Below are positions 15,385-22,403 of a stretch of DNA of 64,000 nucleotides, in pieces. The stretch is from positions 62,001 to 126,000 of IMG/VR virus record IMGVR_UViG_3300044451_000175; one strand, written 5' to 3'. The position numbers and the translations under genes were made by a program. Source of the DNA: a virus. The notes under the pieces were generated by a model that ran no database searches, had not been told where the DNA came from, and was given only the letters and a program-made list of their open reading frames with translations. Numbering within the stretch: the stretch's first letter is position 1; each line of letters begins with the position of its first letter.

Positions 15385-15615
15385 ATGATGCAGTTGATCG
15401 ACAAGTGGTACAAAGAGTACACTGACCTTCTGAAAGAAGCCGACAAGCTGGACATTCAGCGGGACGCGAACTCGACGTACTACAGCCGGATGACGGAAGC
15501 GGAAAAAGTTCAGTTCGATGATTTGCGTGACCGGGCCTACCGGATGCGGATCGAGGCGTCGGCGGTGAAACGGTGCTACGACCAGTTGGTCGCGCACTTC
15601 ACATGCAATGCGTGA
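15385..15615 (+). CDS. Small helical protein, unknown
   Basis: 76 aa, mostly helical with many charged residues (KWYKEYTDLLKEADKLDIQ). Eight bases after the TGT-like gene, likely same operon. No family recognised. Confidence 0.7.
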   Translation: MMQLIDKWYKEYTDLLKEADKLDIQRDANSTYYSRMTEAEKVQFDDLRDRAYRMRIEASAVKRCYDQLVAHFTCNA

Positions 15616-15620
15616 GAGCC

Positions 15621-15824
15621 ATGAAGGAATACCGCTACAAGATGCTGACGGAATACACTTGCGAGCTTTGCCAGACGACTTACCCTCTTGCCAGACCGAC
15701 AGCCAACGACTGTTTCATCGCACTTTGTCAGGGCTGTATCAGGAAGTGCAAGGAAGAAGGCAAGAGCTTGTTTGAGGAACTCAAGAAAGCTCGCGAGGCC
15801 AAACGCAATGATCACCCACAATGA
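15621..15824 (+). CDS. Small CxxC zinc-binding protein
   Basis: 67 aa from the ATG at 15621. CELC...CQGC is a two-pair zinc knuckle followed by a basic helix. Overlaps the next gene's start by 17 bases. Function unknown. Confidence 0.65.
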   Translation: MKEYRYKMLTEYTCELCQTTYPLARPTANDCFIALCQGCIRKCKEEGKSLFEELKKAREAKRNDHPQ

Positions 15825-16296
15825 CATCGAATCGCAACTGGATCAGTCGCCCCAGAACTGGTGGTTGAGGAAGCACTACGCGGGGTGGCTGGCCGACAAT
15901 GGCAACGTGCCTCTGGCGCGGGTGCAGTTGTGGCTCGCGAAGAACGAGAAATGCCCTGGCCCGAAGTGTGTGCTGGAAGGCAAGTGGCACGAGGCGACTT
16001 GGTGGTCGGAAGATCAGGCTGGCAAAAGGTGGACCCTCGATTACAACGAGAGCGTTCACATCAAGCCGGAATGGTGTTTGCCGCACAAGGTCTTCAATGC
16101 GACCAAAGGGTATCTGGTTGCAGACCGGCGTGACAAGGGGTTCCACAACAAGTTTGCCCGTTCTTGGAACGGTCGGCGTGACGCGGAAGCGGCCATGATG
16201 ATCTTCGCGGTGGAAAAGAAGAAGAAACTCGTTCAGTTCCGGTCGCTGGATGCGTTGTGGGATTACGACGAACCCTTGAAGCCGCTGTTTGAGTAA
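15808..16296 (+). CDS. TIGR02996-like protein (planctomycete repeat-companion domain)
   Basis: 162 aa. The first 42 residues (ESQLDQSPQNWWLRKHYAGW, then LADNGNVPLARVQL) follow the TIGR02996 pattern, 'L..P.D...RL.YADWL.E.GD..RAE.', a domain known mainly from Gemmata-type planctomycetes. The rest is unrecognised and aromatic-rich. Supports a planctomycete host. Followed directly by tRNA-Asn. Confidence 0.6.
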   Translation: MITHNDIESQLDQSPQNWWLRKHYAGWLADNGNVPLARVQLWLAKNEKCPGPKCVLEGKWHEATWWSEDQAGKRWTLDYNESVHIKPEWCLPHKVFNATKGYLVADRRDKGFHNKFARSWNGRRDAEAAMMIFAVEKKKKLVQFRSLDALWDYDEPLKPLFE

Positions 16297-16301
16297 TTGA
16301 T

Positions 16302-16377
16302 TGCTGTGGGGTGACTGTTGGTAGTCACGCGAAGCTGTTAACTTCGTCTCCCGATGGTTCGATTCCATCCGCAGCAG
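16302..16377 (+). tRNA. tRNA-Asn(GTT), second
   Basis: TGCTGTG pairs with CGCAGCA; anticodon arm CGAAG-CTGTTAA-CTTCG; variable loop normal. Confidence 0.92.
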
Positions 16378-16382
16378 CTTAT

Positions 16383-16471
16383 TCCTGGGTAGCATACGTT
16401 GGTTAAATGCAGACGGCTGTTAACCGTCAGAGGGGGAAACCTCTCCGCTGGTTCGATTCCAGCCCCAGGAG
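16383..16471 (+). tRNA. Class II tRNA with GTT anticodon (Ser-like body)
   Basis: TCCTGGG pairs with CCCAGGA; anticodon arm GACGG-CTGTTAA-CCGTC gives GTT (Asn codons). A long variable arm AGAGG-ggaaa-CCTCT and G73 are serine-tRNA features. SerRS does not read the anticodon, so this tRNA could be charged with Ser and decode Asn codons. Confidence 0.82.
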
Positions 16472-16475
16472 CTTT

Positions 16476-16777
16476 CTCGATGTAGTGTGAATCGCCGTAC
16501 CCAGTAGGGCGGCGTGAAAGGGACAGATAAGGCGTCCGAAAACGGCGTGTAACGTAGCAATGGGCAAATCGCTTTGTGCGAAACTAGAACTAAGGTTCTA
16601 GTTTCAGGCACGGCAACCATAAAAACCGTGAGCCAGAGGTAGGGTCTGGACAGGCACGCCGCCTAAGACGAGATAATGGTCTTCAGTAACGTCGTTCGGA
16701 AAGTATGGTAGGCCAGCACGCAGCTATGCACATTGCTACCGGAGGCTGAGGTTCAGGTTCGAGTCCTGACATCGAGA
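16476..16777 (+). other. tRNA-like ends enclosing a large folded insert
   Basis: CTCGATG (16476) pairs with CATCGAG (16770-16776) and a T-arm TCAGG-TTCGAGT-CCTGA precedes the 3' end. Between lies about 230 bases with hairpins such as AACTAGAAC-taag-GTTCTAGTT and no ORF. Phrases AATGGGCAA and GGTAGGGT recall tRNA-Leu group I introns, but no full group I core (P7, P3) could be traced. An intron-bearing tRNA or a tRNA-ended ncRNA. Confidence 0.4.
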
Positions 16778-16779
16778 CT

Positions 16780-17091
16780 TTACAACTCGAATCCGTCATC
16801 AGGGTTGGTGGTCCGCAGAGGCGAAGATTCGCCGGTCGGTTGGGCCGGTTTCGGAGCGGTCGGTTCGACGTACTTCTTCTTGCGGTAGTATTCGTCGGCC
16901 TGGGCGATGACCTTCATCTGGGCGAGGATTTTGTTCGCGAGCTTTCTCGATGCGGTCTTGATGCCTTTGGACAGATCGCGAACGCTGTTCGCAACGTCGT
17001 GGTATGCTTTGAAAACCGGGTCGTGCGGGTCCAGGCTCATACCCCGCTCACGAATGAGGGAGTTATAATTGTTGTCGAGGCCGGTGGTCAT
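16780..17091 (-). CDS. Helical basic protein, possible body of a split capsid-targeted protein
   Basis: 103 aa from ATG 17091. Starts MTTGLDNNYNSLIRERG, then a long helix with many K, and a proline-rich acidic tail. Its ATG overlaps the TGA of the short upstream ORF 17088-17180 by four bases. Together the two would make one capsid-targeted protein of usual form if joined by a frameshift. Confidence 0.6.
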   Translation of the reverse strand: MTTGLDNNYNSLIRERGMSLDPHDPVFKAYHDVANSVRDLSKGIKTASRKLANKILAQMKVIAQADEYYRKKKYVEPTAPKPAQPTGESSPLRTTNPDDGFEL

Positions 17092-17180
17092 GCCGTCGAG
17101 CGCTTGACGATTTGCCTGAGAACGTCGTGGTTCTCTGTGTAAGGTGTGTTGGTTTCGAGCCAGTTTTTGAATGAACGCAT
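17088..17180 (-). CDS. 30-residue ORF with a capsid-targeting N-terminus
   Basis: Reads MRSFKNWLETNTPYTENHDV and ends at TGA inside ATGA with the next ORF. A clear AAAAGGAG ribosome site lies four bases before its ATG. It is the best match in the window to the capsid-targeting pattern but has almost nothing behind it, so it is either a tag peptide or the front half of a frameshifted gene. Confidence 0.55.
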   Translation of the reverse strand: MRSFKNWLETNTPYTENHDVLRQIVKRSTA

Positions 17181-17224
17181 GTCGCTCCTTTTGATGCGAT
17201 ATGTAGGGGTTGACTGACAAAAAC

Positions 17225-17295
17225 AGGTCGGTGATGTAATGGTAGCATAACAGTCTCCAAAACTGTTCGTCGGGGTTCGAGTCCCTGCCGACCTG
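17225..17295 (+). tRNA. tRNA-Trp(CCA)
   Basis: AGGTCGG pairs with CCGACCT; anticodon arm ACAGT-CTCCAAA-ACTGT; G73. Confidence 0.93.
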
Positions 17296-17298
17296 CTT

Positions 17299-17547
17299 AT
17301 GAGAAAGAAAGAACAGACCGTGAAACAAGAACGCAAAGCGGTGCGAAAGCAACGCAGAGGCTGGTTCATCGTGAAGGCACAACACGACTGTGGCTGCTGC
17401 CACAGCGAGATGTACTTCAAAAGTGAAGCTTCGGCCAAGAAAGCTTGGTCGGCCGCTGGACTTCAGTTGTCGGCGAAGATTACCGACGACAAGGGAACCG
17501 TTCACGAAGGTGTGGATACGTTCTACGGGGTAGTCAGGATTTCTTGA
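17299..17547 (+). CDS. Small protein with CxxC-like site, unknown
   Basis: 82 aa. Basic N-terminus, then HDCGCCHSEMYF, a possible metal site, and a beta-rich rest. Follows tRNA-Trp; its end overlaps the convergent DUF1003 gene by 14 bases. Confidence 0.65.
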   Translation: MRKKEQTVKQERKAVRKQRRGWFIVKAQHDCGCCHSEMYFKSEASAKKAWSAAGLQLSAKITDDKGTVHEGVDTFYGVVRIS

Positions 17548-17932
17548 GCAGATCGAGAATCTGATTCTCGACATCCTTGTTCTGGTTCTTGAGGATCATC
17601 AGGATCTCTTTCTCGATCCTGATGTCCTTCTTGATGAGGCGGCGGATACCGTGCAGGGTTCTCCGGTGGGCGGCTTCGGCCTTCTTCTCGGCGCGACCTT
17701 GCGACATCAGGATGAAGGGGGCTTGAAAGGCGGCAACCATGCTGAGAAGCAGGTTGAGTAGAATGAAGGGGTAGGGATCGAATTGAAGGTTCTTGGTGGC
17801 GAGCAGGTTCCAAGAAGCCCAAGCGGACATTACGCAGAGGGCCGAGATGATGAACCACCATGAGCCGCCGAAGCTGGCGATGTGGTCTGCGATGCGTTCG
17901 CTCCGGGTCCGGTCGTCGTGTGGCGGATTCAT
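17534..17932 (-). CDS. DUF1003 family membrane protein
   Basis: 132 aa from the ATG at 17932, preceded by GGGAGG. ERIADHIASFGGSWWFII, two transmembrane segments (about residues 24-46 and 55-75), FDPYPFILLNLLLSMVAAFQ and APFILMSQ are the DUF1003 signature. Cytoplasmic helical tail of about 50 residues, rich in charged residues. Function of the family is unknown; common in bacteria, unusual in phage. Confidence 0.85.
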   Translation of the reverse strand: MNPPHDDRTRSERIADHIASFGGSWWFIISALCVMSAWASWNLLATKNLQFDPYPFILLNLLLSMVAAFQAPFILMSQGRAEKKAEAAHRRTLHGIRRLIKKDIRIEKEILMILKNQNKDVENQILDLLKKS

Positions 17933-17970
17933 CGTTGCCTCCCGTAGTAGTTGTTTGCAAGTATCTAGAA

Positions 17971-18045
17971 GGCCGATTGATCGTAGTAGTGGTAACTCGC
18001 TTGTTTTACACGCAAGAGTCGGGGGTTCGATTCCCTCATCGGCCA
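17971..18045 (+). tRNA. tRNA-Val(TAC)
   Basis: GGCCGAT pairs with ATCGGCC; anticodon arm CTTGT-TTTACAC-GCAAG. Confidence 0.9.
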
Positions 18046-18057
18046 CTGTTAGTTGAT

Positions 18058-18128
18058 AGATCCGTGTAGGTGGTCCTACAGCGAAACTCCAAATCTCGCC
18101 AAACCGGGTTCGATTCCTGGCGGATCTG
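18058..18128 (+). tRNA. tRNA-Trp(CCA), second
   Basis: AGATCCG pairs with CGGATCT; anticodon loop CTCCAAA in a stem with one mismatch; G73. Its 3' end (18112-18131) is repeated after the following HNH gene. Confidence 0.82.
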
Positions 18129-18131
18129 CTT
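18112..18131 (+). repeat. 20-bp direct repeat flanking an HNH gene, left copy
   Basis: Covers the T-loop end and acceptor of tRNA-Trp. The identical 20 bases recur at 18606-18625, just after the HNH gene, so the HNH unit of about 494 bp looks inserted at a tRNA 3' end with duplication of that end. Confidence 0.85.
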
Positions 18132-18153
18132 CAAATTCTTCGATTAGTTTGGA

Positions 18154-18183
18154 GTCTTCATGACTAAGATAAGTCATGAAGAC
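18154..18183 (+). promoter_or_regulatory. Hairpin containing -10 box and HNH start codon
   Basis: 12-bp stem 18154-18165 with 18172-18183; the loop is TAAGAT-like and the ATG (18176) is within the 3' arm. Folding of RNA that reads through would hide the start codon, while a transcript starting at the -10 box would not fold. Confidence 0.55.
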
Positions 18184-18607
18184 TAAACATTGCAAACGAT
18201 GTTCGTTGGACTTGCCAACGTCATCATTCTCGAAGAACTGCCGTAAATCTGATGGCCTTCAAATCAGTTGTAAAAGCTGTATGAAGGCAATGAACGCCAA
18301 ACACTATGTCCAGTACAAAGACAAGCAGTTGGCGATCAACCGAGAAAACAAACGCATCATCCGCGAAAAGGTTCGATTTCTGAAAGAGGCGAACCCTTGC
18401 GGTTGTGGCGAGTCTGCTGTGTGCTGTTTGGACTTCCACCATATCGGGAAGAAGTCTGACACGATTTCAAGGATGTTGTCCAACACATACAGTTGGGAGC
18501 GACTGGAAGCTGAACTCAGGAAATGTTGTGTGTTGTGCGCCAACTGCCATCGCAAGCATCATGCGGGCGAAAAATTGAAGTTCAAATGCGTTCCGATTTT
18601 GTTGTGA
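18176..18607 (+). CDS. HNH endonuclease, tRNA-associated family
   Basis: 143 aa, full set of motifs: CKRCSLDLPTSSF, SDGLQISCKSC, CGCGESAVCCLDFHHIG, KCCVLCANCHRKHH. TAAGAT five bases before the ATG. The gene is bracketed by a 20-bp repeat of the neighbouring tRNA-Trp 3' end. Its last codons touch the right repeat. Confidence 0.85.
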   Translation: MKTKHCKRCSLDLPTSSFSKNCRKSDGLQISCKSCMKAMNAKHYVQYKDKQLAINRENKRIIREKVRFLKEANPCGCGESAVCCLDFHHIGKKSDTISRMLSNTYSWERLEAELRKCCVLCANCHRKHHAGEKLKFKCVPILL

Positions 18608-18625
18608 TTCCTGGCGGATCTGCTT
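18606..18625 (+). repeat. 20-bp direct repeat flanking an HNH gene, right copy
   Basis: Second copy of the tRNA-Trp 3' end, without the rest of a tRNA. It lies between the HNH stop and the start of the methyltransferase gene. Confidence 0.85.
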
Positions 18626-18626
18626 G

Positions 18627-19343
18627 ATGATCAATCCCAACAACCCGTACACCAACATGCAAAAAAGGGTGTACGGCTCGCAGTCGCCGTGGTGGTCGGT
18701 TCATCGACGCGATCCCGTTGTCGGGACGTTCGACGCCCACAACAAACACTCCGACTACGAGTTGTTGTTCAAAGGAATCGACACCAAAGAACTGGTCGCA
18801 CTCGACTTCGGATGTGGTCCGGGTCGAAACATCGTGAAGTACGCCGGCCGCTTCCGTCGTATCGACGGCGTGGATCTCGACTACGCCAACCTGCTCAACG
18901 CGAAGAGTTGGGCCGATCACAACGGGTTGAACGGGTTCAAACTGTACCTGTGCAACGGTGTGGATCTCGGCGGCATCGGAAATGACGAGTACGATCTGGT
19001 GATGACGACGATCACCCTTCAACACATCTGCGTACACGAGATACGCCAGAACTACTTCCGAGAGTTCTGTCGGGTGCTGAAGCCGGGCGGTCGGTTGTCG
19101 TTCCAAATGGGGTTCGGGTCGCCGTCGCCGAACGCGGTGAGCTATTACGCGAACCACTACGAGGCGACCGCGACGAACAGGGGTTGCGACACCGAGGTGT
19201 CCGACCCGGATCATCTAAAAGAAGATCTGGGCAAGGCCGGTTTCGATGGGTTCGAGTACGATCTGCGGCCACCGGGTCCGGGTGACTATCACCCCCAGTG
19301 GATCTTCGTGCGGGCGAGAAGTCGCGCTCAGGAGGATAGATAG
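18627..19343 (+). CDS. Class I SAM-dependent methyltransferase
   Basis: 238 aa. Motif I LDFGCGPGRN, acidic motif II GVDLDYAN, and LKPGGRLSF after the motif IV region mark a class I methyltransferase of the small-molecule/lipid type (Methyltransf_11-like). Substrate unknown; NPNNPYTNMQKRVY at the front is unusual. Possible role in modifying a sugar, lipid or tRNA. Confidence 0.8.
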   Translation: MINPNNPYTNMQKRVYGSQSPWWSVHRRDPVVGTFDAHNKHSDYELLFKGIDTKELVALDFGCGPGRNIVKYAGRFRRIDGVDLDYANLLNAKSWADHNGLNGFKLYLCNGVDLGGIGNDEYDLVMTTITLQHICVHEIRQNYFREFCRVLKPGGRLSFQMGFGSPSPNAVSYYANHYEATATNRGCDTEVSDPDHLKEDLGKAGFDGFEYDLRPPGPGDYHPQWIFVRARSRAQEDR

Positions 19344-19376
19344 GTGTGAACGATTCACGCCGAGCTAAGGAGGCTC

Positions 19377-19433
19377 ATGAGCGAAAAGGACTTCAAAAAC
19401 AAGCGTGCGCGTAAGGCACTGCGGGATTTGTGA
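19377..19433 (+). CDS. Tiny basic ORF with strong ribosome site
   Basis: 18 aa (MSEKDFKNKRARKALRDL). AAGGAGG stands three bases before the ATG. May be a leader peptide for the ORF starting inside it at 19405, or a small protein in its own right. Confidence 0.4.
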   Translation: MSEKDFKNKRARKALRDL

Positions 19434-19599
19434 GAGGTACAGTGAGCGGCTGTCGTTGTTCGAGGCCGAGTTGATGGTGTTGGCGATCAGGGCGGGCAGC
19501 ATGGTGGCGGCTCTGAAAGAAATTGGGATTGCAAAAAGCAGGATAAAGGGCATACTGAGAGCGGCCAGGGAACTGGACGAAAAACTCAGAGACATGTGA
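19405..19599 (+). CDS. Small helical protein with CxxC, unknown
   Basis: 64 aa from a GTG. CGICERY and a helix-turn-helix-like tail (MVAALKEIGIAKSRIKGILRA) suggest a small DNA-binding protein. Start is uncertain because it overlaps the 18-aa ORF. Confidence 0.45.
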   Translation: MRVRHCGICERYSERLSLFEAELMVLAIRAGSMVAALKEIGIAKSRIKGILRAARELDEKLRDM

Positions 19600-19694
19600 A
19601 CCTTCGGATGGACGGCAGCGTCCATCCAGTACAGAGATCCGGCGAGAAGCAACAGGATGAAGGGCGTGACGCTCGCTTGTGATTATGAGTTAAC

Positions 19695-19765
19695 GGGGTC
19701 GTGGTGAAGTGGTATCATGCGACAATGGCATTGTTGAGGTAGGGGTTCGATTCCCCTCGGCTCCA
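19695..19765 (+). tRNA. tRNA-Ala(GGC)
   Basis: GGGGTCG pairs with CGGCTCC; anticodon arm CGACA-ATGGCAT-TGTTG. Confidence 0.88.
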
Positions 19766-19776
19766 CTAAAGGTGTG

Positions 19777-20016
19777 ATGATGACGGACGAAGAACTTTGG
19801 GACGCTCTCGACGGCTTGTTCGCCTATGACATGGGCTGTCGCTCGTCGGGCATCAAAGATGATAAGCTTCGAGATCGCGTCAAGGCTGAATTGGAGAAAG
19901 ACAAGCTGAGACTGTCGCGCATCGTCAGAGATCGAATGCTGACGGAAAACCGACTGGCTCAAGGATACGGTCTGGAAGACGTAAAAGAGTTCATTGATTG
20001 GTCAGACCGCCTGTAG
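19777..20016 (+). CDS. Small helical protein, unknown
   Basis: 79 aa; either of two adjacent ATGs (19777, 19780) can be the start. Charged and helical, EFIDWSDRL at the end. First of a four-gene run with short gaps or ATGA overlaps. Confidence 0.7.
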   Translation: MMTDEELWDALDGLFAYDMGCRSSGIKDDKLRDRVKAELEKDKLRLSRIVRDRMLTENRLAQGYGLEDVKEFIDWSDRL

Positions 20017-20026
20017 GAAGAAAGTC

Positions 20027-20392
20027 ATGAGCGTCAGAAGTCGCGCGGCGAACAAGGCAAAGGCTACGAAGCTCGGCATCTCGCTCCAAAAGATCGAGAA
20101 GCTCCACCTACCCTACAGCGGGTGCGGTGACGCGGCCGAGTGGCACAGTCTTCTGGGCGAGTTCCTCGCGACCTACAAGGACGCGAAGCCACGGGTCGAA
20201 ATCGATGTTGACGGGTACGATGGGTATCCAGACAACGTGGTGGTTTCGGCCGTCGTGGACAAGACCGATCAGGAACTGATCAACGAGATCAAGTCGAAGG
20301 AAGACCTGATCGCCGCTCAGAAGAAGAAGATCGAAGACAAGGAACGGGCTGAACTCGAACGGCTTGAGGCCAAGTACAGGAAGAAGTCATGA
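20027..20392 (+). CDS. Coiled-coil protein, unknown
   Basis: 121 aa from ATG 20027. Basic N-terminus, then a C-terminal coiled coil of K/E/A heptads from about residue 82. Ends in ATGA overlap with the next gene. Confidence 0.7.
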   Translation: MSVRSRAANKAKATKLGISLQKIEKLHLPYSGCGDAAEWHSLLGEFLATYKDAKPRVEIDVDGYDGYPDNVVVSAVVDKTDQELINEIKSKEDLIAAQKKKIEDKERAELERLEAKYRKKS

Positions 20393-20622
20393 TCACCGAC
20401 GACGACCGCGCCTACGTCGCAAAGAAGATCGGCGAGTGGGTTGCCACCCTAGAAGCCGAGGGTTTGGCCGACAAGCCGATCATGTCTTGTGCGTGCGGGC
20501 AGTGTCCGAATGGGGTCGTCACGCCGCGCAGCGTTCTCAGGGACATTGAGAACCGGACGGAAGAGGGCGAGCGGTTCGTTGAGAGTTGGGTGGACTTGAA
20601 CGTCCGAGGTATTCTGAAATGA
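20389..20622 (+). CDS. Small Cys-containing protein, unknown
   Basis: 77 aa. SCACGQCPNG is a compact CxC-xx-C site. ATGA overlaps on both sides show tight translational coupling. Confidence 0.7.
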   Translation: MITDDDRAYVAKKIGEWVATLEAEGLADKPIMSCACGQCPNGVVTPRSVLRDIENRTEEGERFVESWVDLNVRGILK

Positions 20623-20831
20623 CGCCTCCTTTCCCGAATTTCATCGCCGTGGTGCTTGGTCTGTCGATGGCGTCCTGTTTTTTCTTGGGTGGCAACATCC
20701 GAAAGTGGATGTTGGGGCATAAATTGGATGTGTGGGAAAAGGCCGGGATGCTGTTGCACCCGGTGGTGATTGTGGCGGGTGTCGTGAACGTGTTCTTGGC
20801 ACTTGGGAATAAGGGGTCACTAGCGGACTAG
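20619..20831 (+). CDS. Small membrane protein, unknown
   Basis: 70 aa with two transmembrane segments (about 8-26 and 45-63). ATGA overlap with the gene before. Its stop codon lies in the D-arm of tRNA-Ala(CGC), as with the HNH genes. Confidence 0.65.
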   Translation: MTPPFPNFIAVVLGLSMASCFFLGGNIRKWMLGHKLDVWEKAGMLLHPVVIVAGVVNVFLALGNKGSLAD

Positions 20832-20880
20832 CTCTGTCGTTCGCAACGACGGATTCGGGGTTCGACTCCCCGTGGCTCCA
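20813..20880 (+). tRNA. tRNA-Ala(CGC)
   Basis: GGGGTCA pairs with TGGCTCC; anticodon arm TGTCG-TTCGCAA-CGACG. Short D-arm. Overlapped by the end of the preceding ORF. Confidence 0.85.
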
Positions 20881-20936
20881 CTGCACGCTTCTTGCTGAAA
20901 TGCGGATAAATCGACGTGCGTTAAAAATATCGGCCT

Positions 20937-21007
20937 GGGGTGTTGGTATAGTGGTATTACGTCTGCTTTGCAAGCAGAAGACCGGGGTCCGATTCCCCGA
21001 CGCTCCA
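20937..21007 (+). tRNA. tRNA-Ala(TGC)
   Basis: GGGGTGT pairs with ACGCTCC; anticodon arm TCTGC-TTTGCAA-GCAGA. Confidence 0.92.
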
Positions 21008-21009
21008 CT

Positions 21010-21069
21010 GCGAAGATGACAGTTGGGATTACATCGCCAATGTGAAATCTCAGCGACTTTTTGCTTCGC
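21010..21069 (+). ncRNA. Recurring compact RNA element, free-standing (copy E)
   Basis: GCGAA/TTCGC closes it; then GATGAC, GTTG paired with CAGC, GGATTACAT, loop CGCCA, ATGTGAAATCT and GACTTTTTGC. All parts of the insert in tRNA genes are present, but here the outer helix is the one that is a closed CCC/GGG hairpin in the tRNA inserts. Lies exactly between two tRNAs. Confidence 0.75.
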
Positions 21070-21073
21070 GATT

Positions 21074-21144
21074 GCCTTCATAGTTTAGTGGCAGAACACG
21101 ATCTTGGTAAGATTGAAACCTGAGTTCGATTCTCAGTGAAGGCT
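21074..21144 (+). tRNA. tRNA-Thr(GGT)
   Basis: GCCTTCA pairs with TGAAGGC; anticodon arm CGATC-TTGGTAA-GATTG. Confidence 0.92.
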
Positions 21145-21157
21145 CTTGGAGACACCG

Positions 21158-21472
21158 ATGTCATCCGAAGAAGATGAGGTTGAAGGTGGTCCGTGTCACA
21201 CGGTGACGGCGGAAGACATGATCGAGATACGCCGGCGCATGTGCGGCGGTGATGTCCTCAAGCTAGTCAACCACTACTTGATTTCATACGGCACGCCGTA
21301 CTCGGCAGAATTGGTTGTGAACGACACCAGTCTCGTCTGCGTGACGAAGGACGTGTCGGAAGGCCAAAGCACCGAGTGCTACAACGCCGAAGAGTTGTTG
21401 AAGTCACTGGAACGCTGTTCTTCGACGGAAGACGTGCGAGTGGTTTTGGAAGAAAGCGGTCTGGCTCTGTGA
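21158..21472 (+). CDS. Acidic protein, unknown
   Basis: 104 aa from ATG 21158 (GGAGA nine bases upstream). Acidic N-terminus, mixed alpha-beta rest. No family recognised. Confidence 0.7.
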   Translation: MSSEEDEVEGGPCHTVTAEDMIEIRRRMCGGDVLKLVNHYLISYGTPYSAELVVNDTSLVCVTKDVSEGQSTECYNAEELLKSLERCSSTEDVRVVLEESGLAL

Positions 21473-21482
21473 ATGGGGGAAC

Positions 21483-21839
21483 TTGAGGACGTTTAACGAG
21501 TGGGTTCTGCTGCAAGAAGATACGATCTGGGAGAAGCACGGTCGCGATCTCCCGTCCATCTTTAAGTCAACCCATTATGCTCTGCCGACCTATCAACAAC
21601 TGGAAGAGTTCAGCGACTATCCCGAACTGACGGCAGAAGAGATCGTTCAAGGTTTCGGGTATACGATTGTGGGTCGTGGCGTGAGCAGTCCCGACAACTG
21701 CAAGAAGATCGTTGAGTCGATTCGGTTGTTGGTGGAGCGATACCCCGACCGGCTGGAATACAAAGAGGCGTTGACTAAGGCCGAAGAAGAGGCCAAGATC
21801 AAACTCGAAAAGTGGCGCAGGGGGGTACGTTTCCCGTAA
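21483..21839 (+). CDS. Capsid-targeted protein, unknown
   Basis: 118 aa from a TTG at 21483, preceded by GGGGGA. RTFNEWVLLQED fits the capsid-targeting pattern. The ATG at 21472 is out of frame. C-terminal helix rich in E/K. Function unknown. Confidence 0.6.
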   Translation: MRTFNEWVLLQEDTIWEKHGRDLPSIFKSTHYALPTYQQLEEFSDYPELTAEEIVQGFGYTIVGRGVSSPDNCKKIVESIRLLVERYPDRLEYKEALTKAEEEAKIKLEKWRRGVRFP

Positions 21840-21852
21840 TGGAGGGATTGTC

Positions 21853-22284
21853 ATGACGCTTCCGACCGGCAAGAACAAGACGAAGCTCGTCCGCGAGGGT
21901 GAGGAAAAACGGCTCGCACAAGAAAGTGAGCAGAAGCGGCAAGAGACGGAAAAGGCTGCGGCCGAGCAGCGAAAGAAGGATGACGAGTTCTCCAAGCTCG
22001 TCACGAGCTTGAAGGAACGGATCGAAGCAACCGTTTACCGCGCGATCAACGCCGGTCATCGGGAAACCGAGATCATCATCCCGAAGGACTACGCCGAGCC
22101 TCGATACCTCGAAGCGTGGACGAAGGCGGTGGTCGGGCTGCGGCGCAGTTACGGCAAAGAATACAAGTTCGATTTGCACGAACACCGCCTATACTGTGAC
22201 AACAGGTTCGAGGCCGCGAACGTGGACGGCGTCAGCTACCAAGAGTGGACCGAAGACGCTCACAGGTTGAAGGTCACTTGGTGA
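21853..22284 (+). CDS. Coiled-coil protein, unknown
   Basis: 143 aa. Residues 10-55 are a highly charged coiled coil; the C-terminal half (EIIIPKDYAEPRYLEAWTKA) is alpha-beta. GGAGG six bases before the ATG. No family recognised. Confidence 0.7.
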   Translation: MTLPTGKNKTKLVREGEEKRLAQESEQKRQETEKAAAEQRKKDDEFSKLVTSLKERIEATVYRAINAGHRETEIIIPKDYAEPRYLEAWTKAVVGLRRSYGKEYKFDLHEHRLYCDNRFEAANVDGVSYQEWTEDAHRLKVTW

Positions 22285-22326
22285 TTTTGCGGTGAAGTTT
22301 GAAAACGGGTCTATAATGACCTTGAT

Positions 22327-22400
22327 GGTGTGCGTGGTGTAGTGGCTTTGCACGTTTCCCTGTGAAGGAAAAGGTGGCGGATCGTAACCGCTCGCACACC
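22327..22400 (+). tRNA. tRNA-His(GTG)
   Basis: G-1 present; GTGTGCG pairs with CGCACAC; anticodon arm TTTCC-CTGTGAA-GGAAA; C73. T-loop ATCGTAA lacks T54. Confidence 0.9.
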
Positions 22401-22403
22401 CTA

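Noticed and set aside
14052-15455. Minus-strand ORF of 467 codons opposite the TGT-like gene
   Set aside because: Antisense shadow of a gene with recognisable domains; no start signals.
16476-16777. tmRNA
   Set aside because: tRNA-like ends are present but no tag reading frame ending in ALAA-type residues and none of the conserved tmRNA 5' sequence was found.
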